Counted from the stretch's first letter, positions 51,533 through 60,915 are shown. The stretch: DNA of 64,000 bases from Paludibacteraceae bacterium (GCA_017625155.1 JAGALP010000004.1:1-64000); one strand, 5' to 3'. Translations and numbers: made by a program. The notes: a model not told the origin generated them from the letters alone.

Positions 51533-53452
51533 TTATCGTCTCATTTGTGCTTTCGCATTCTCGCGTGCGAGGCGTTGTTGCTCACGTTGCATAGCCTCAA
51601 GGCGTGCTGCGAAACCTGACTTTTTTTGACTGCCTTTCTTCTTCGCATTAGCTTCCATCTCTGCCAATACTTTCTTGTCATCGATTGCCCAACGGAAAAT
51701 CATGGTTTGAAGAATGGTCATCAAAAGGCTCACGAAATAGTAGTAGCTCAAGCCTGCTGCGTAGTCGTTGAAGAAGAAGAGGAACATCAGTGGCATGAGA
51801 TACATCATCCATTTCATCATCTTCATCTCCTGACCGCCACCTTGCGTTTGCATGGTGAGGTGGGTGTAAACAATATTTACCACAGTCATGAGCAAGCAGA
51901 AGAGGCTCAAGTGTGTCCAGCCGAGTAGAGGTAGTGGAGTGTTCCATGATAAGATGGCGTCGTAGGTTGATAGGTCGTCAGCCCAGAAGAGCGACTGACC
52001 GCGTAACTCAATAGCGGTAGGCAAGAACCAGAACATAGCCATCAACACAGGGAATTGGAAGAGCATTGGCAGACAGCCCGACATTGGGCTTACGCCTGCT
52101 TTTTGGTATAGCGCCATCGTGGCTTGCTGACGCTCTTGCATCTTCTCTGGTGGGTATTTCTCGTTAATCTCATCAAGTTGTGGCTTCAATACACGCATTT
52201 TTGCGCTTGATTTATACGATGCAAACACAAATGGCAAGATGATGAGCTTGATTACCAAAGTCATCAATAGAATCACGATACCGATATGCAATCCCCACGA
52301 ACTGAAGAGGTCAAACATAGGAATCACCAATGCCTTGTTAATCCATGCTACAATCTTCCAACCCAGTGGCACTAACTCATTGAGGTGTAGTCTTTCGCTC
52401 TTTTCCACATCCTTGTCATAGGCTTTGAGTGTATTGTAGTGGTTAGGACCGAGATAGTACTTCAAATCCACATTCTTTTTGCCAGTGATGTCAAATGGCA
52501 AGCTTGCAATAGTCTTATATTCCTTGATATAGCGGCTCAACGCGTTTTGTGGAGTTGATTCCATCTGTGTGGACTCAAAGCCATCTTGAGCAATCAATAC
52601 CGTAGAGAAGAACTGATCCTTGTAGCCAATCCATTTCAAACGTGCAGACTCTTTAGCGCGATCGGCTTTGACCTCAGAGAGTTTTTCGATATCACCACCT
52701 ACAAACATATATTGTAGTTGTGCATATTTCTCCTCGAACTTACGACCTTTCTCTTGTTGAGGAATCAACTGATTCCAATGCATTTCCAATACTGCCATGT
52801 TTTGTGCCAAAGCCCATTGCATATTGTGTGGTTGGATACTCATGCTCACCATATAATCGTCTGCTGGCAAGGTATATACCACATCCATATAGCAATCCTC
52901 TATATTCGTATGGAGGCGCATTGTGAGTGTTGTATTGCCATCAGCATCGGTTGATTGACCTACAGCAGTAAAATACAGGTTCTCGGTTGAGAGAATACGG
53001 CTATTATTGGTAATGAGTGTAAAGTTCAAACTGCTCTCTTCGCCTTGGAATAGGCAGAGGTTGTTTACGCTATCACCATAGGCTTTGTATTCCTTCAATT
53101 CAGCTTTTGCGATGCGACCACCTCGTTGAGCAATGCCAATACGTACTTTTTCATTCTCCAATGTGATGATACCTTCTTCGCCTTTTGCAGCAGGCGCGAA
53201 CGCACCATATAAGGCTGCTACCTGCTCTGCCAATTGAGCTTCGTTTACGTTATCCGTATTTTTGCTCTCAAGCTCTTGAGCAATCTGCTGCGATAGCAAT
53301 TGAGCCTCTGCCTCTTGCAGACGAACCATCGCTATGGAGTCTTGTACTCGCTGACGCTCAGCCAATTCCTCCTTTGAGGGGCGATTGATAAATGAAAATC
53401 CTACAATAATTGCGGCTATCAAAAGAAAGCCAATCCACGTGTTTTTATCCAT
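51533..53452 (-). CDS. yidC: Membrane protein insertase YidC
   Basis: 639 aa from ATG 53452 (the frame is open further upstream but crosses the promoter). N-terminal helix NTWIGFLLIAAIIVGFSFI, large periplasmic domain (about 60-340), then the insertase core: HIGIVILLMTLVIKLIILPF, KPQLDEINEKYPPEKMQERQQATMALYQKAGVSPMSGCLPMLFQFPVLMAMFWFL, and two further helices. Basic C-terminal tail (KKKGSQKKSGFAARLEAMQREQQR), which may touch ribosomes. Inserts membrane proteins with or without Sec. Heads the operon with the barrel, BASS transporter and folC. Confidence 0.96.
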   Translation of the reverse strand: MDKNTWIGFLLIAAIIVGFSFINRPSKEELAERQRVQDSIAMVRLQEAEAQLLSQQIAQELESKNTDNVNEAQLAEQVAALYGAFAPAAKGEEGIITLENEKVRIGIAQRGGRIAKAELKEYKAYGDSVNNLCLFQGEESSLNFTLITNNSRILSTENLYFTAVGQSTDADGNTTLTMRLHTNIEDCYMDVVYTLPADDYMVSMSIQPHNMQWALAQNMAVLEMHWNQLIPQQEKGRKFEEKYAQLQYMFVGGDIEKLSEVKADRAKESARLKWIGYKDQFFSTVLIAQDGFESTQMESTPQNALSRYIKEYKTIASLPFDITGKKNVDLKYYLGPNHYNTLKAYDKDVEKSERLHLNELVPLGWKIVAWINKALVIPMFDLFSSWGLHIGIVILLMTLVIKLIILPFVFASYKSSAKMRVLKPQLDEINEKYPPEKMQERQQATMALYQKAGVSPMSGCLPMLFQFPVLMAMFWFLPTAIELRGQSLFWADDLSTYDAILSWNTPLPLLGWTHLSLFCLLMTVVNIVYTHLTMQTQGGGQEMKMMKWMMYLMPLMFLFFFNDYAAGLSYYYFVSLLMTILQTMIFRWAIDDKKVLAEMEANAKKKGSQKKSGFAARLEAMQREQQRLARENAKAQMRR

Positions 53453-53481
53453 ATATTTTATACCTAAATTAAATTTGCCTG

Positions 53482-53512
53482 CAAAGGTACTATATTTTTC
53501 TGGAATATGCAA
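53482..53512 (-). promoter_or_regulatory. Promoter of the yidC operon
   Basis: Minus-strand TACCTTTG (complement of 53482-53489) and TTG (complement of 53510-53512), spacer 20. Confidence 0.77.
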
Positions 53513-53570
53513 CCACAATAAGTCTTTTTTGCATAAAATGCAAGAATACCGCAAGTATATCAATAGATGC

Positions 53571-53601
53571 TTGCTTGTTTCAAATATTTTTTGTACCTTT
53601 G
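53571..53601 (+). promoter_or_regulatory. Promoter of the DUF2723 gene
   Basis: TTG 53571-53573, spacer 20, TACCTTTG 53594-53601; leader of about 50 nt. Confidence 0.77.
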
Positions 53602-53654
53602 CAGCCAAATAGATTGAATAAATGCTTTAGGGTACATAAGTAAAATACAAAAAT

Positions 53655-56600
53655 ATGAAGAATTTCAAACTATGGAATGCGGTTTGCGGATGGCTTGCCT
53701 TTGCTATAGCCGCTGCAACCTATCTTTTGACGATGGAGCCAACAGCCTCATTTTGGGACTGTGGTGAGTTTATTGTGAGTGCACATAAATTGGACGTAGG
53801 TCACCCACCTGGGGCACCATTTTTTATGCTTTTAGGTCATTTCTTCTCGCTTTTTGCGAGTGATACTGCGCATGTGGCCATGTGCGTGAATGCAATGTCG
53901 GCATTGGCTTCGGCATTCACTATCTTGTTCCTCTTCTGGACTATCACCGCCTTGGGACGTAAGTTAATGCGCCCCGACACCTTGGCCAAAGGAATCGGAT
54001 TGCTTGGTGCTGGTTTGGTGGGTGCGTTGGCATACACGTTTTCTGACACCTTCTGGTTCTCAGCCGTGGAAGGCGAGGTATATGCATTGTCATCGCTCTT
54101 TACAGCAGTAGTCTTTTGGCTTATCCTCAAGTGGGACGAACATGCAGATGAGGAAGGGTCAGATAAGTGGCTGATACTGATTGCCTATTTGATGGGACTC
54201 AGTATCGGTACGCACTTGTTGAACTTATTGACTATCCCTGCCATTGTGCTGGTATATTACTTCCGTCGCCACGAGTTTTCATGGAAAGGCGTATGCGCTG
54301 CGTTTGGTGTATCGGTGGCTATATTGGCAGTAATTCTATATGGCATTATTCCAGGTGTACCAACCATTGCTGGTTGGTTTGAGTTGCTGTTTACCAACGT
54401 GTTAGGTTGCCCATTCAATACAGGTTTGGCAGTCTATCTCGTGCTGATGGCTGCGACATTCGTTTGGGCAATTTGGGAGAGTTACACCGTGATAGAGAAG
54501 GAAACTACTATCAATACACGCACCATCATCTCTTTCGTATTGGCAATGGCGCTCGCAGGCGTACCATTTATCAAAGAGAGTGCTGTGATTGGCATAGTGC
54601 TGATTATCATTATGTTGGTGGTACTCTTCCTCAAGAAAGACGTTATCTCTGCGCGTTGGCTGAATACTATTGCCATGATGGTGACAGTCGTTGTGATTGG
54701 CTACGCGAGTTATGCAGCGATTGTTATCCGTTCTTCTGCGGACACCCCAATGGATCAGAACTCGCCCGATAATGTCTTCTCACTGAAGTACTATCTCAAC
54801 CGCGAGCAGTATGGCGATACGCCACTCTTCTACGGACAGACATACAATGCGCCTGTGAAACTGGAGGTGAAGGGCAATATGTGTATTCCTGTAGAGAAAC
54901 AAGGTCATGCACAATACGCTCCTGCACCAAAGGTAGAGGGTGAAAAAGACCGTTATGTAGTAACAGGATATAAGAATTCATACGAGTATATGGATGAGTT
55001 TAAGATGCTCTTCCCACGTATGCATTCTTCGCAATCGCACCATATAGATGCTTACAAGTCGTGGGCGAATGTCAAAGGCAAGAAAGTGCGCTATGACTAC
55101 TGCGGACAAACAAAAACGGATTATTGCCCAACTTTTGGTGAGAACCTCCGCTTCTTCTTTAGTTATCAGGTAAACTTTATGTATTGGCGTTACTTCATGT
55201 GGAACTTCGCTGGTCGTCAAAATGACCTTCAATCGCATGGCGAACTCACCAAAGGACGTTGGATATCGGGTATTCCATTCCTGGATAATTTGATTTATGG
55301 TGATCAATCTAAATTGCCAACAGAACTTCGTGAGAATAAGGGACATAATGTATATTACTTCCTCCCACTTGTCCTCGGTTTGATTGGTCTGTGCTGGCAA
55401 TTTATCAAGCGCAACAACGAGGGCAAGAACAAGGAGGGTTATCGCTCATTTGCGATAGTGTTCCTGCTATTCTTCTTGACTGGTCTGGCTATTGTGGTGT
55501 ATCTGAATCAGACACCTTATCAACCACGCGAGCGCGACTACGCGTACGCGGGTTCGTTATATGCGTTCTGTATTTGGATTGGACTGGGTGTGATGGCAAT
55601 CATTGATATGCTCAACCGCGTAGTGAAAAACGAGAAGGCACGTACTTTCGTAGCTGGCGTGGCTGTGCTGGTAACTCTGTTGGTGCCTGCACAAATGGCG
55701 TCACAAAACTGGGATGACCATGATCGTTCGAACCGCTATGCAGCACGTGACTTTGGTGCGAACTACTTGAAATCTTGCGACAAAGAGGCCATCATCTTCT
55801 GCAATGGCGACAATGATACTTTCCCTCTTTGGTACAATCTGGAGGTGGAGCAGGAGCGTGATGATGTGCGTGCATGCAACCTCTCTTACCTGCAAACGGA
55901 TTGGTATATCAGTCAGATGAAGCGACCATACTACAACTCGCCAGGCTTACCAATATCATGGGAGTATAAAGACTTTATGCCAGGCAAGAACGAAGTAGTA
56001 TGGGTGGAGAACCGCCTTAATGCTCCATTGGAAGTTAAAAAGGCATTCCAATTCTTGCACTCAGATGACCCACGCACCAAGCGTGACGGCGAGGGATATA
56101 TCCCAAGCGACCAACTATATGTTCTTTCTCCTGATAGTCAAAAAATTATGTTTAAGAAAGCTCGCCGCTTTACTCGTTCGGAGATGATGGTGATGGAGAT
56201 GCTTTCGACCAACGAGTGGCAACGACCTATGTACTTTGCTGTAACTATCGGCAACGACTATCATTTGGGTCTTGACCCATACCTTGAACTCACTGGTTTG
56301 GCATACCGTATTACACCAGAACGTAGTGCAGATGGACGTCCACGAGTAAATACAGAGGTAATGTATGAGAATATGCTCCACAAATTCAAATATGGCAATA
56401 TGAACGTGCCTGGTATCTATATTGACGAGAATACTATGCGTATGTGTCGTACCCATCGCATGATGTTTATGGAATTGGCAGAAGCACTCTACAATGAGGG
56501 TAAACACGATAAGTGCCTCGAAGTTTTGGACTTTGCAGAGGAGATGTTACCGGGATATAATATCCCATACGACTATACATCTGCGACCATGGCATCATAC

Positions 56601-56843
56601 TACTATCGGTTGGGCGAAATGGACAAAGCTAATGCCGTTATGACCAAAATTGCCGATAATTGTGCAGAATATATGGTATGGGGTGCTTCACTGCCTAAAG
56701 AGCAACGTGCTTCTTCACAAAGTACGTTAGGTCATCAGATGGCAGTGCTTGGTTACGTGCTCCAAAACTTCGAACGCTACGAGCAAAAAGAGTTGTTTAA
56801 CTATTATTACGATATCTACGCTCAATATGCTTCAATGCGATAA
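53655..56843 (+). CDS. DUF2723 multi-spanning membrane protein with C-terminal TPR-like region
   Basis: 1062 aa. The start (YLLTMEPTASFWDCGEFIVSAHKLDVGHPPGAPFFMLLGHFFSLF) is the DUF2723 signature; the Asp and Glu in SFWDCGEF lie where GT-C type O-mannosyltransferase relatives have catalytic acids. About 12-14 membrane helices to residue 680 are interrupted by a large soluble loop (about 370-540); a soluble domain with helical repeat segments (LEVLDFAEEMLPGYN, YYRLGEMDKANAVM) follows. Bacteroidota add O-glycans to periplasmic and surface proteins, and a role as a lipid-dependent glycosyltransferase is plausible but unproven. The last 17 bases overlap the COG0523 GTPase start. Confidence 0.88.
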   Translation: MKNFKLWNAVCGWLAFAIAAATYLLTMEPTASFWDCGEFIVSAHKLDVGHPPGAPFFMLLGHFFSLFASDTAHVAMCVNAMSALASAFTILFLFWTITALGRKLMRPDTLAKGIGLLGAGLVGALAYTFSDTFWFSAVEGEVYALSSLFTAVVFWLILKWDEHADEEGSDKWLILIAYLMGLSIGTHLLNLLTIPAIVLVYYFRRHEFSWKGVCAAFGVSVAILAVILYGIIPGVPTIAGWFELLFTNVLGCPFNTGLAVYLVLMAATFVWAIWESYTVIEKETTINTRTIISFVLAMALAGVPFIKESAVIGIVLIIIMLVVLFLKKDVISARWLNTIAMMVTVVVIGYASYAAIVIRSSADTPMDQNSPDNVFSLKYYLNREQYGDTPLFYGQTYNAPVKLEVKGNMCIPVEKQGHAQYAPAPKVEGEKDRYVVTGYKNSYEYMDEFKMLFPRMHSSQSHHIDAYKSWANVKGKKVRYDYCGQTKTDYCPTFGENLRFFFSYQVNFMYWRYFMWNFAGRQNDLQSHGELTKGRWISGIPFLDNLIYGDQSKLPTELRENKGHNVYYFLPLVLGLIGLCWQFIKRNNEGKNKEGYRSFAIVFLLFFLTGLAIVVYLNQTPYQPRERDYAYAGSLYAFCIWIGLGVMAIIDMLNRVVKNEKARTFVAGVAVLVTLLVPAQMASQNWDDHDRSNRYAARDFGANYLKSCDKEAIIFCNGDNDTFPLWYNLEVEQERDDVRACNLSYLQTDWYISQMKRPYYNSPGLPISWEYKDFMPGKNEVVWVENRLNAPLEVKKAFQFLHSDDPRTKRDGEGYIPSDQLYVLSPDSQKIMFKKARRFTRSEMMVMEMLSTNEWQRPMYFAVTIGNDYHLGLDPYLELTGLAYRITPERSADGRPRVNTEVMYENMLHKFKYGNMNVPGIYIDENTMRMCRTHRMMFMELAEALYNEGKHDKCLEVLDFAEEMLPGYNIPYDYTSATMASYYYRLGEMDKANAVMTKIADNCAEYMVWGASLPKEQRASSQSTLGHQMAVLGYVLQNFERYEQKELFNYYYDIYAQYASMR

Positions 56844-58122
56844 CATTCCCGTGTTGCTGCTGACGGGGTATCTCGGCAGTGGCAAAACGACTTTATTAAA
56901 TAGAATATTGACCAATCGCCGCGGCATACGTTTCGCGGTGATTGTCAATGATATTGGAGAAGTCAATATTGATGCGGAACTCATACAGAAGGGTGGAGGA
57001 GTGGCGCAACAAGACGACAACTTGGTTGCTTTGCAAAATGGTTGTATCTGTTGTTCACTTAAGATGGATCTTGTGCAACAACTCCACGACTTGTGTGCTG
57101 CCAATGCCTTTGACTATATTGTTATTGAGGCATCGGGCATCTGCGAACCTGCGCCTATTGCGCAAACCATCTGCTCTTATACCAGCCTTATTGCCTCATC
57201 ACCTAATAGCCCTTCGCCTAAATTGGACGCTATTATCACAGTAGTAGATGCGTTGCGCATGAGGGATGAGTTCGTGGAGAGATTGTCCAGCGTCGAGAGT
57301 CGGGAGTCGGGACATGGGAGTCGGGATACTGACTTAGGGAACGATAACCTCGCTTCGCTCGTCATTGAGCAAATAGAGTTCTGCAACCTTATATTATTAA
57401 ATAAGGTGTCGGAGGTAAGTGCAGAGGAACGCGAACATATCCGTGCTATTCTGCGCGCTATTCAGCCCAAAGCCAATATTATTGACTGCGATTATTGCGA
57501 TGTGCCTTTTGGTGAGATGCTGGATACTAATCTCTTTGATTTTGAAGCGGTAGCCACCTCTGCTGCATGGATTCAAGGCGTAGAAGGTGACGTAGAAGAA
57601 CAGGAGCACCATCACGCACATCATCATCACGATGAGCACGAACATCATCATGATCATCATGAGCACGAGCATGAGTGCAATGATCCGCATTGCCATTGTC
57701 ATGACCATAATCACGAGTGTGATGACCCACATTGCCATTGCCATAATCACGGCGATGAGTATGGTATAACCACTTTCGTGTATTACCGTCGCCAACCCTT
57801 CGACCTCAATCGCTTTGATGAGTTTGTGGCGCGTCATTGGGACAAAGGTATTATTCGTTGCAAAGGAATGTGCTATTTCGAGGAGGAGTATGATATGTGC
57901 TACCTCTTTGAGCAGGCAGGCAAGCAGTTCAACCTCAAGCAAGCAGGCACTTTCTATGCCACTATGCCAGAGGAAGAACTTATGCAACTCATGGCGCGCG
58001 ACCCTATGCTCCAACGTGACTGGGACGAGCAGTATGGCGACCGTATGCAGAAACTTGTCTTTATCGGTCAAAACATCAATCGTGATGCGATTACCAAGGC
58101 ATTAGATGATTGCTTGGTATAG
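56827..58122 (+). CDS. COG0523/CobW-type G3E GTPase with His-rich metal-binding loop
   Basis: 431 aa from ATG 56827. Walker A GYLGSGKTT (14-22), NDIGEVNID, metal motif GCICC (72-76), the Glu-Ala-SG segment EASGICEP, and guanine-specificity LNKVSEV. A C-terminal CobW_C domain begins after a 60-residue segment made almost only of His, Asp, Glu and Cys, with two PHCHCH repeats. COG0523 proteins deliver Zn or other metals to client enzymes; the His cluster supports metal storage. Two microrepeats lie inside the gene: octameric 57183-57222 (ASSPNSPSPK) and heptameric 57297-57338 (ESRESGHGSRDTD). Confidence 0.93.
   Translation: MLQCDNIPVLLLTGYLGSGKTTLLNRILTNRRGIRFAVIVNDIGEVNIDAELIQKGGGVAQQDDNLVALQNGCICCSLKMDLVQQLHDLCAANAFDYIVIEASGICEPAPIAQTICSYTSLIASSPNSPSPKLDAIITVVDALRMRDEFVERLSSVESRESGHGSRDTDLGNDNLASLVIEQIEFCNLILLNKVSEVSAEEREHIRAILRAIQPKANIIDCDYCDVPFGEMLDTNLFDFEAVATSAAWIQGVEGDVEEQEHHHAHHHHDEHEHHHDHHEHEHECNDPHCHCHDHNHECDDPHCHCHNHGDEYGITTFVYYRRQPFDLNRFDEFVARHWDKGIIRCKGMCYFEEEYDMCYLFEQAGKQFNLKQAGTFYATMPEEELMQLMARDPMLQRDWDEQYGDRMQKLVFIGQNINRDAITKALDDCLV
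57183..57222. repeat. Octameric microrepeat inside the COG0523 gene
   Basis: CAGCCTTA, TTGCCTCA, TCACCTAA, TAGCCCTT, CGCCTAAA: same octamer family as in tex and ABC-F. Confidence 0.68.
57297..57338. repeat. Heptameric array inside the COG0523 gene
   Basis: GAGTCGG, GAGTCGG, GACATGG, GAGTCGG, GATACTG, ACTTAGG with exact 7-bp spacing. Confidence 0.83.
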
Positions 58123-58130
58123 TCTAACAA

Positions 58131-58168
58131 TAAACGAGCGCGAAACATTGAGTTCCGCGCTTGTTGGT
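58131..58168. terminator. Possible terminator hairpin between converging genes
   Basis: ACGAGCGCG / CGCGCTTGT stem (one G-T pair) lies between the COG0523 GTPase and recQ stops. The T run is poor in both directions, so this is tentative. Confidence 0.4.
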
Positions 58169-58181
58169 TAATTCTCAAAAA

Positions 58182-59966
58182 TTACTTACTATTTTTCTTT
58201 TGTTCGCGGCACACATCACATGTGCCACAAGTGGCAGCGTCGTTCTCTCCAAAGTACGACAATAGTAGTTGTGAACGACAATACTGTTGATTATCAGCAT
58301 ATTCAACCATCGCTTTTAGTTTGTCCACATAGTGGTCTTTGCGTTGCGAATAGAAGTGCTCTGGCACACGAATCTCCGCTTGGCGATTCACTGTCAACCG
58401 AAGCACATTTGCCACCGTACGCGACACGTAGGATATGACGCGTTTCTCTGCCAGCGAAACGAGCAGTTGGTGGGTGTGGTCATCAATACCATGAACATAC
58501 TGCAAATCAGTGAAGATGCCTGTATATTCTCGCATCAGCGACTCCAATAGTGTCATCTGTGCATCGGTCAGATTATAGTTGTCCAGTTCACGTCGTTGCA
58601 CACGAATCAACACGCGAGGTTGAATCTCCTGATCTTCTTCAAACGAGAAATAGCCCATTTGGCTAAGCAGATGTAGGGCGGAGTAGGTGGTCAGTATGGG
58701 CAGATGCATCTTCTGACAGAGGTCATATACATCGAGGAAGAAGGTCGCTCCTTGTCCACTATCGGCTCCTACACCGAGGTAGTTGCACGTCTTGTGATAG
58801 ACGGTGTGCAGGAACTCCTCTGGCGGATAGTTATCTGCCACGCGTTTGCGGGCTTTGGCTTTGTCTTGCGATGGGTCGTAGAGTAATACGGCAAAGGCAC
58901 GTTGCTCATCGCGCCCTGCGCGTCCTGCTTCTTGGAAATATGCCTCTATCGTGTCAGGCAGATCATGGTGAATGACCACCCGCACATCGGGCTTATCAAT
59001 GCCCATGCCGAAAGCGTTGGTGGCTACTATTATTCGGATATTGGACGCTTCGCTATTGGATATGGGTGATGAGTAGCGTTTCCACGCTTCTTGCTTGGTA
59101 GCGCGTTCTTTGGAGGTGAGTCCTGCATGGTAGAAATCGGCGGAGAGACCTTTCTCCTGAAGATATGCTGCCAATTCCTGTGCACGTTGGCGATTGCGGA
59201 CATACACGATAGCCGAACCATGCACCTTGGATAGGATATGCACAATCTCATCGGCTTTTTTGTTGGTCTGGCGCACCACATAACTAAGGTTCGAGCGAAG
59301 GAAACTCTTGCGCAGCACATTCTTCTCGCGGAACGCCAACCGCTCTTGTATATCATCCACCACATCGGGTGTAGCCGTAGCCGTGAGTGCCAATATTGGC
59401 ACTAACCCAGTCTTTAAACTGTAGGCAGCTGTGCTGCCGTTCTGTAGCGAAGCGTCCTCTAAACCGCACGCTTTGCGTGCAACCAAATCCCGTATCTCTG
59501 CGATTTTCAGGTAACTAGGACGGAAGTCGTAGCCCCATTGCGAGATGCAGTGTGCTTCATCCACAGCGATAAGGCAGATTGGTAGGCGAGCGAGACGCTC
59601 ACGAAACTCCGCTGATTCCAAACGCTCGGGTGAGACATAGAGGAAGTGGTACGGTCCCCATTGGCAGTTGTCGAGTGCCACTTTCTGCTGCTCATAGGTC
59701 ATGCCCGTGTAGATGGCTGCTGCACGTATATCGCGACGGCGGAGATTCTCCACTTGGTCTTTCATTAGGGCAATGAGGGGGGTGATGACGAGGCATAAAC
59801 CGCCCATTACCATGGTAGGCACTTGGAAACACAGGCTCTTGCCGCCACCCGTAGGCATGAGTGCCAGCGTGTCGCGGCCGTCTAAAACGGATTGGACGAT
59901 CTCCTCCTGCAATGGGCGGAAATCATTGTAGCCAAAATATGTCTTTAGTGCTTCGTGCGCGGTCAT
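58182..59966 (-). CDS. recQ: ATP-dependent DNA helicase RecQ
   Basis: 594 aa 3'-5' helicase. Motif 0/Q FGYNDFRPLQEEIV, Walker A PTGGGKS (38-44), VDEAHC (135-140) with SQWGYDFRPSY, LTATAT, QEAGRAGRDEQ, then the RQC zinc part with CDVC near the end; no HRDC domain. Between YLKIAEIRDL and VPILALTATA, where RecQ proteins have a short loop, there are about 25 extra residues (162-187: ARKACGLED, ASLQNGSTAAYSLKTG). These are encoded by a hairpin repeat element (59413-59488). A second repeat lies at 59033-59071. Start ATG 59966, with promoter just upstream. Confidence 0.94.
   Translation of the reverse strand: MTAHEALKTYFGYNDFRPLQEEIVQSVLDGRDTLALMPTGGGKSLCFQVPTMVMGGLCLVITPLIALMKDQVENLRRRDIRAAAIYTGMTYEQQKVALDNCQWGPYHFLYVSPERLESAEFRERLARLPICLIAVDEAHCISQWGYDFRPSYLKIAEIRDLVARKACGLEDASLQNGSTAAYSLKTGLVPILALTATATPDVVDDIQERLAFREKNVLRKSFLRSNLSYVVRQTNKKADEIVHILSKVHGSAIVYVRNRQRAQELAAYLQEKGLSADFYHAGLTSKERATKQEAWKRYSSPISNSEASNIRIIVATNAFGMGIDKPDVRVVIHHDLPDTIEAYFQEAGRAGRDEQRAFAVLLYDPSQDKAKARKRVADNYPPEEFLHTVYHKTCNYLGVGADSGQGATFFLDVYDLCQKMHLPILTTYSALHLLSQMGYFSFEEDQEIQPRVLIRVQRRELDNYNLTDAQMTLLESLMREYTGIFTDLQYVHGIDDHTHQLLVSLAEKRVISYVSRTVANVLRLTVNRQAEIRVPEHFYSQRKDHYVDKLKAMVEYADNQQYCRSQLLLSYFGENDAATCGTCDVCREQKKNSK
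59033..59071. repeat. Heptameric microrepeat inside recQ
   Basis: GGATATT units flank the short GACGCTTCGCTATT, followed by GGATATG and GGTGATG; read as SSPISNSEASNI. Resembles the repeat in trmN6 (SPISNPQYPIP). Confidence 0.6.
59413..59488. repeat. Hairpin repeat element inserted in recQ
   Basis: Contains two perfect stems, GGCAGC-TGT-GCTGCC (59424-59438) and GCACGC-TTT-GCGTGC (59466-59480). On the coding strand it reads GTTTAGAGGACGC..GCTACAGAACGGC-stem-GCCTACAGTTTA. Bases GCTACAGAACGGC and GCCTACAGTTTA are identical in cinA (63694-63764). Confidence 0.87.
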
Positions 59967-59991
59967 GTCTTGTTAAGCAATAAATTTCGTG

Positions 59992-60022
59992 CAAAAGTAC
60001 ACTTTTTTTCTGACATACACAA
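59992..60022 (-). promoter_or_regulatory. Promoter of recQ
   Basis: Minus-strand TACTTTTG (complement of 59992-59999), spacer 20, TTG (complement of 60020-60022). Confidence 0.75.
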
Positions 60023-60228
60023 ACATATATATGCATAATTCTGCAAAAATAAGTGTTTTGGTGGAAAGTGAAAACGGGAAACTGAGTCTTCGCTGAACAA
60101 CCACCGATTTGGAGGGAGTGGTAAATGAGTCTATGCGAACTGACAACTAAATTTCGCCCACAAATGAGGATGTCAATAGGAAAAAAAGAGCAGCATTTTG
60201 CAATTTTACGCATTTTTAACAAAAATAT

Positions 60229-60259
60229 TTGTACATATCACAAAAAAACACTACCTTTG
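60229..60259 (+). promoter_or_regulatory. Promoter of rubrerythrin
   Basis: TTG 60229-60231, spacer 20, TACCTTTG 60252-60259; leader of about 60 nt. Confidence 0.78.
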
Positions 60260-60327
60260 CAGCGCAAAAACATTGAATCATTTTGAACTATTTTGAGTAA
60301 ATTAAAACAACTAAAACTTATACAACA

Positions 60328-60864
60328 ATGAAAGATCTTAAAGGCACAAAGACCGAAGCCAACCTATGGGAGGCATTCGCAGGCGAATCTAAAGCTCGCA
60401 ACAAGTACACTTACTACGCAAGCAAGGCTAAGAAAGACGGCTATGAGCAAATAGCTGCGCTCTTCGAGGAGACTGCTGCGCAAGAGAAAGAGCACGCTAA
60501 ATTATGGTTCAAACTCATTCACGGTATTGGCTCTACCCTTGAGAACCTCAAAGACGGTGCAATGGGCGAGAACGAAGAGTGGACAGACATGTATCCACGT
60601 ATGGCAAAAGAGGCTCGCGAAGAAGGCTTCGAAGAGATTGCTATCATGATGGAAGGTGTGGCTGCTGTGGAGAAAGCACACGAAGAGCGTTATCTCAAAC
60701 TGCTGAAGAACATTGAGGACAAATTGGTGTTCAGCCGCGATGGTGATGCTATTTGGCAATGCCGCAACTGCGGACACTTGTATATTGGTCAGGATGCTCC
60801 AGTGGTTTGCCCTGTATGCAAACACCCACAAGCATACTTCCAATTGCAACTCAACAACTTCTAA
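60328..60864 (+). CDS. rbr: Rubrerythrin
   Basis: 178 aa. Peroxide-reducing protein of anaerobes. Di-iron four-helix domain with [13 protein letters not shown] (Glu ligand at about 19), [12 protein letters not shown] and [14 protein letters not shown]; then a rubredoxin-like domain with two pairs, CRNCGHLY and [11 protein letters not shown]. Slightly short but complete. It has its own promoter and a terminator right after, pointing to an independent, highly expressed oxidative-stress gene, consistent with an anaerobic host. Confidence 0.96.
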   Translation: MKDLKGTKTEANLWEAFAGESKARNKYTYYASKAKKDGYEQIAALFEETAAQEKEHAKLWFKLIHGIGSTLENLKDGAMGENEEWTDMYPRMAKEAREEGFEEIAIMMEGVAAVEKAHEERYLKLLKNIEDKLVFSRDGDAIWQCRNCGHLYIGQDAPVVCPVCKHPQAYFQLQLNNF

Positions 60865-60869
60865 ACACT

Positions 60870-60906
60870 CAAGGACTTGTGCACATACGGTGCATAAGTC
60901 CTTTTT
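60870..60906 (+). terminator. Rho-independent terminator after rubrerythrin
   Basis: AAGGACTT-GTGCAC / GGTGCAT-AAGTCCTT imperfect stem with T run. It ends 10 bases before the next start codon (60916), so the transporter has no visible promoter of its own. Confidence 0.83.
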
Positions 60907-60915
60907 ACTTTGTAT

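Larger units (their letters stand above)
59967..60327. other. Intergenic region, 361 bp
   Basis: Holds the divergent promoters of recQ and rubrerythrin and, between them (about 60030-60220), sequence with no gene or repeat that I can recognise. Confidence 0.65.

Noticed and set aside
53453..53608. 52-residue N-terminal extension of YidC
   Set aside because: It crosses the promoter and precedes the normal N-terminal membrane helix.
57397..58071. 224-codon minus-strand frame with Met/Val-rich stretch
   Set aside because: The odd composition is the reverse reading of the His-rich codons of the GTPase.
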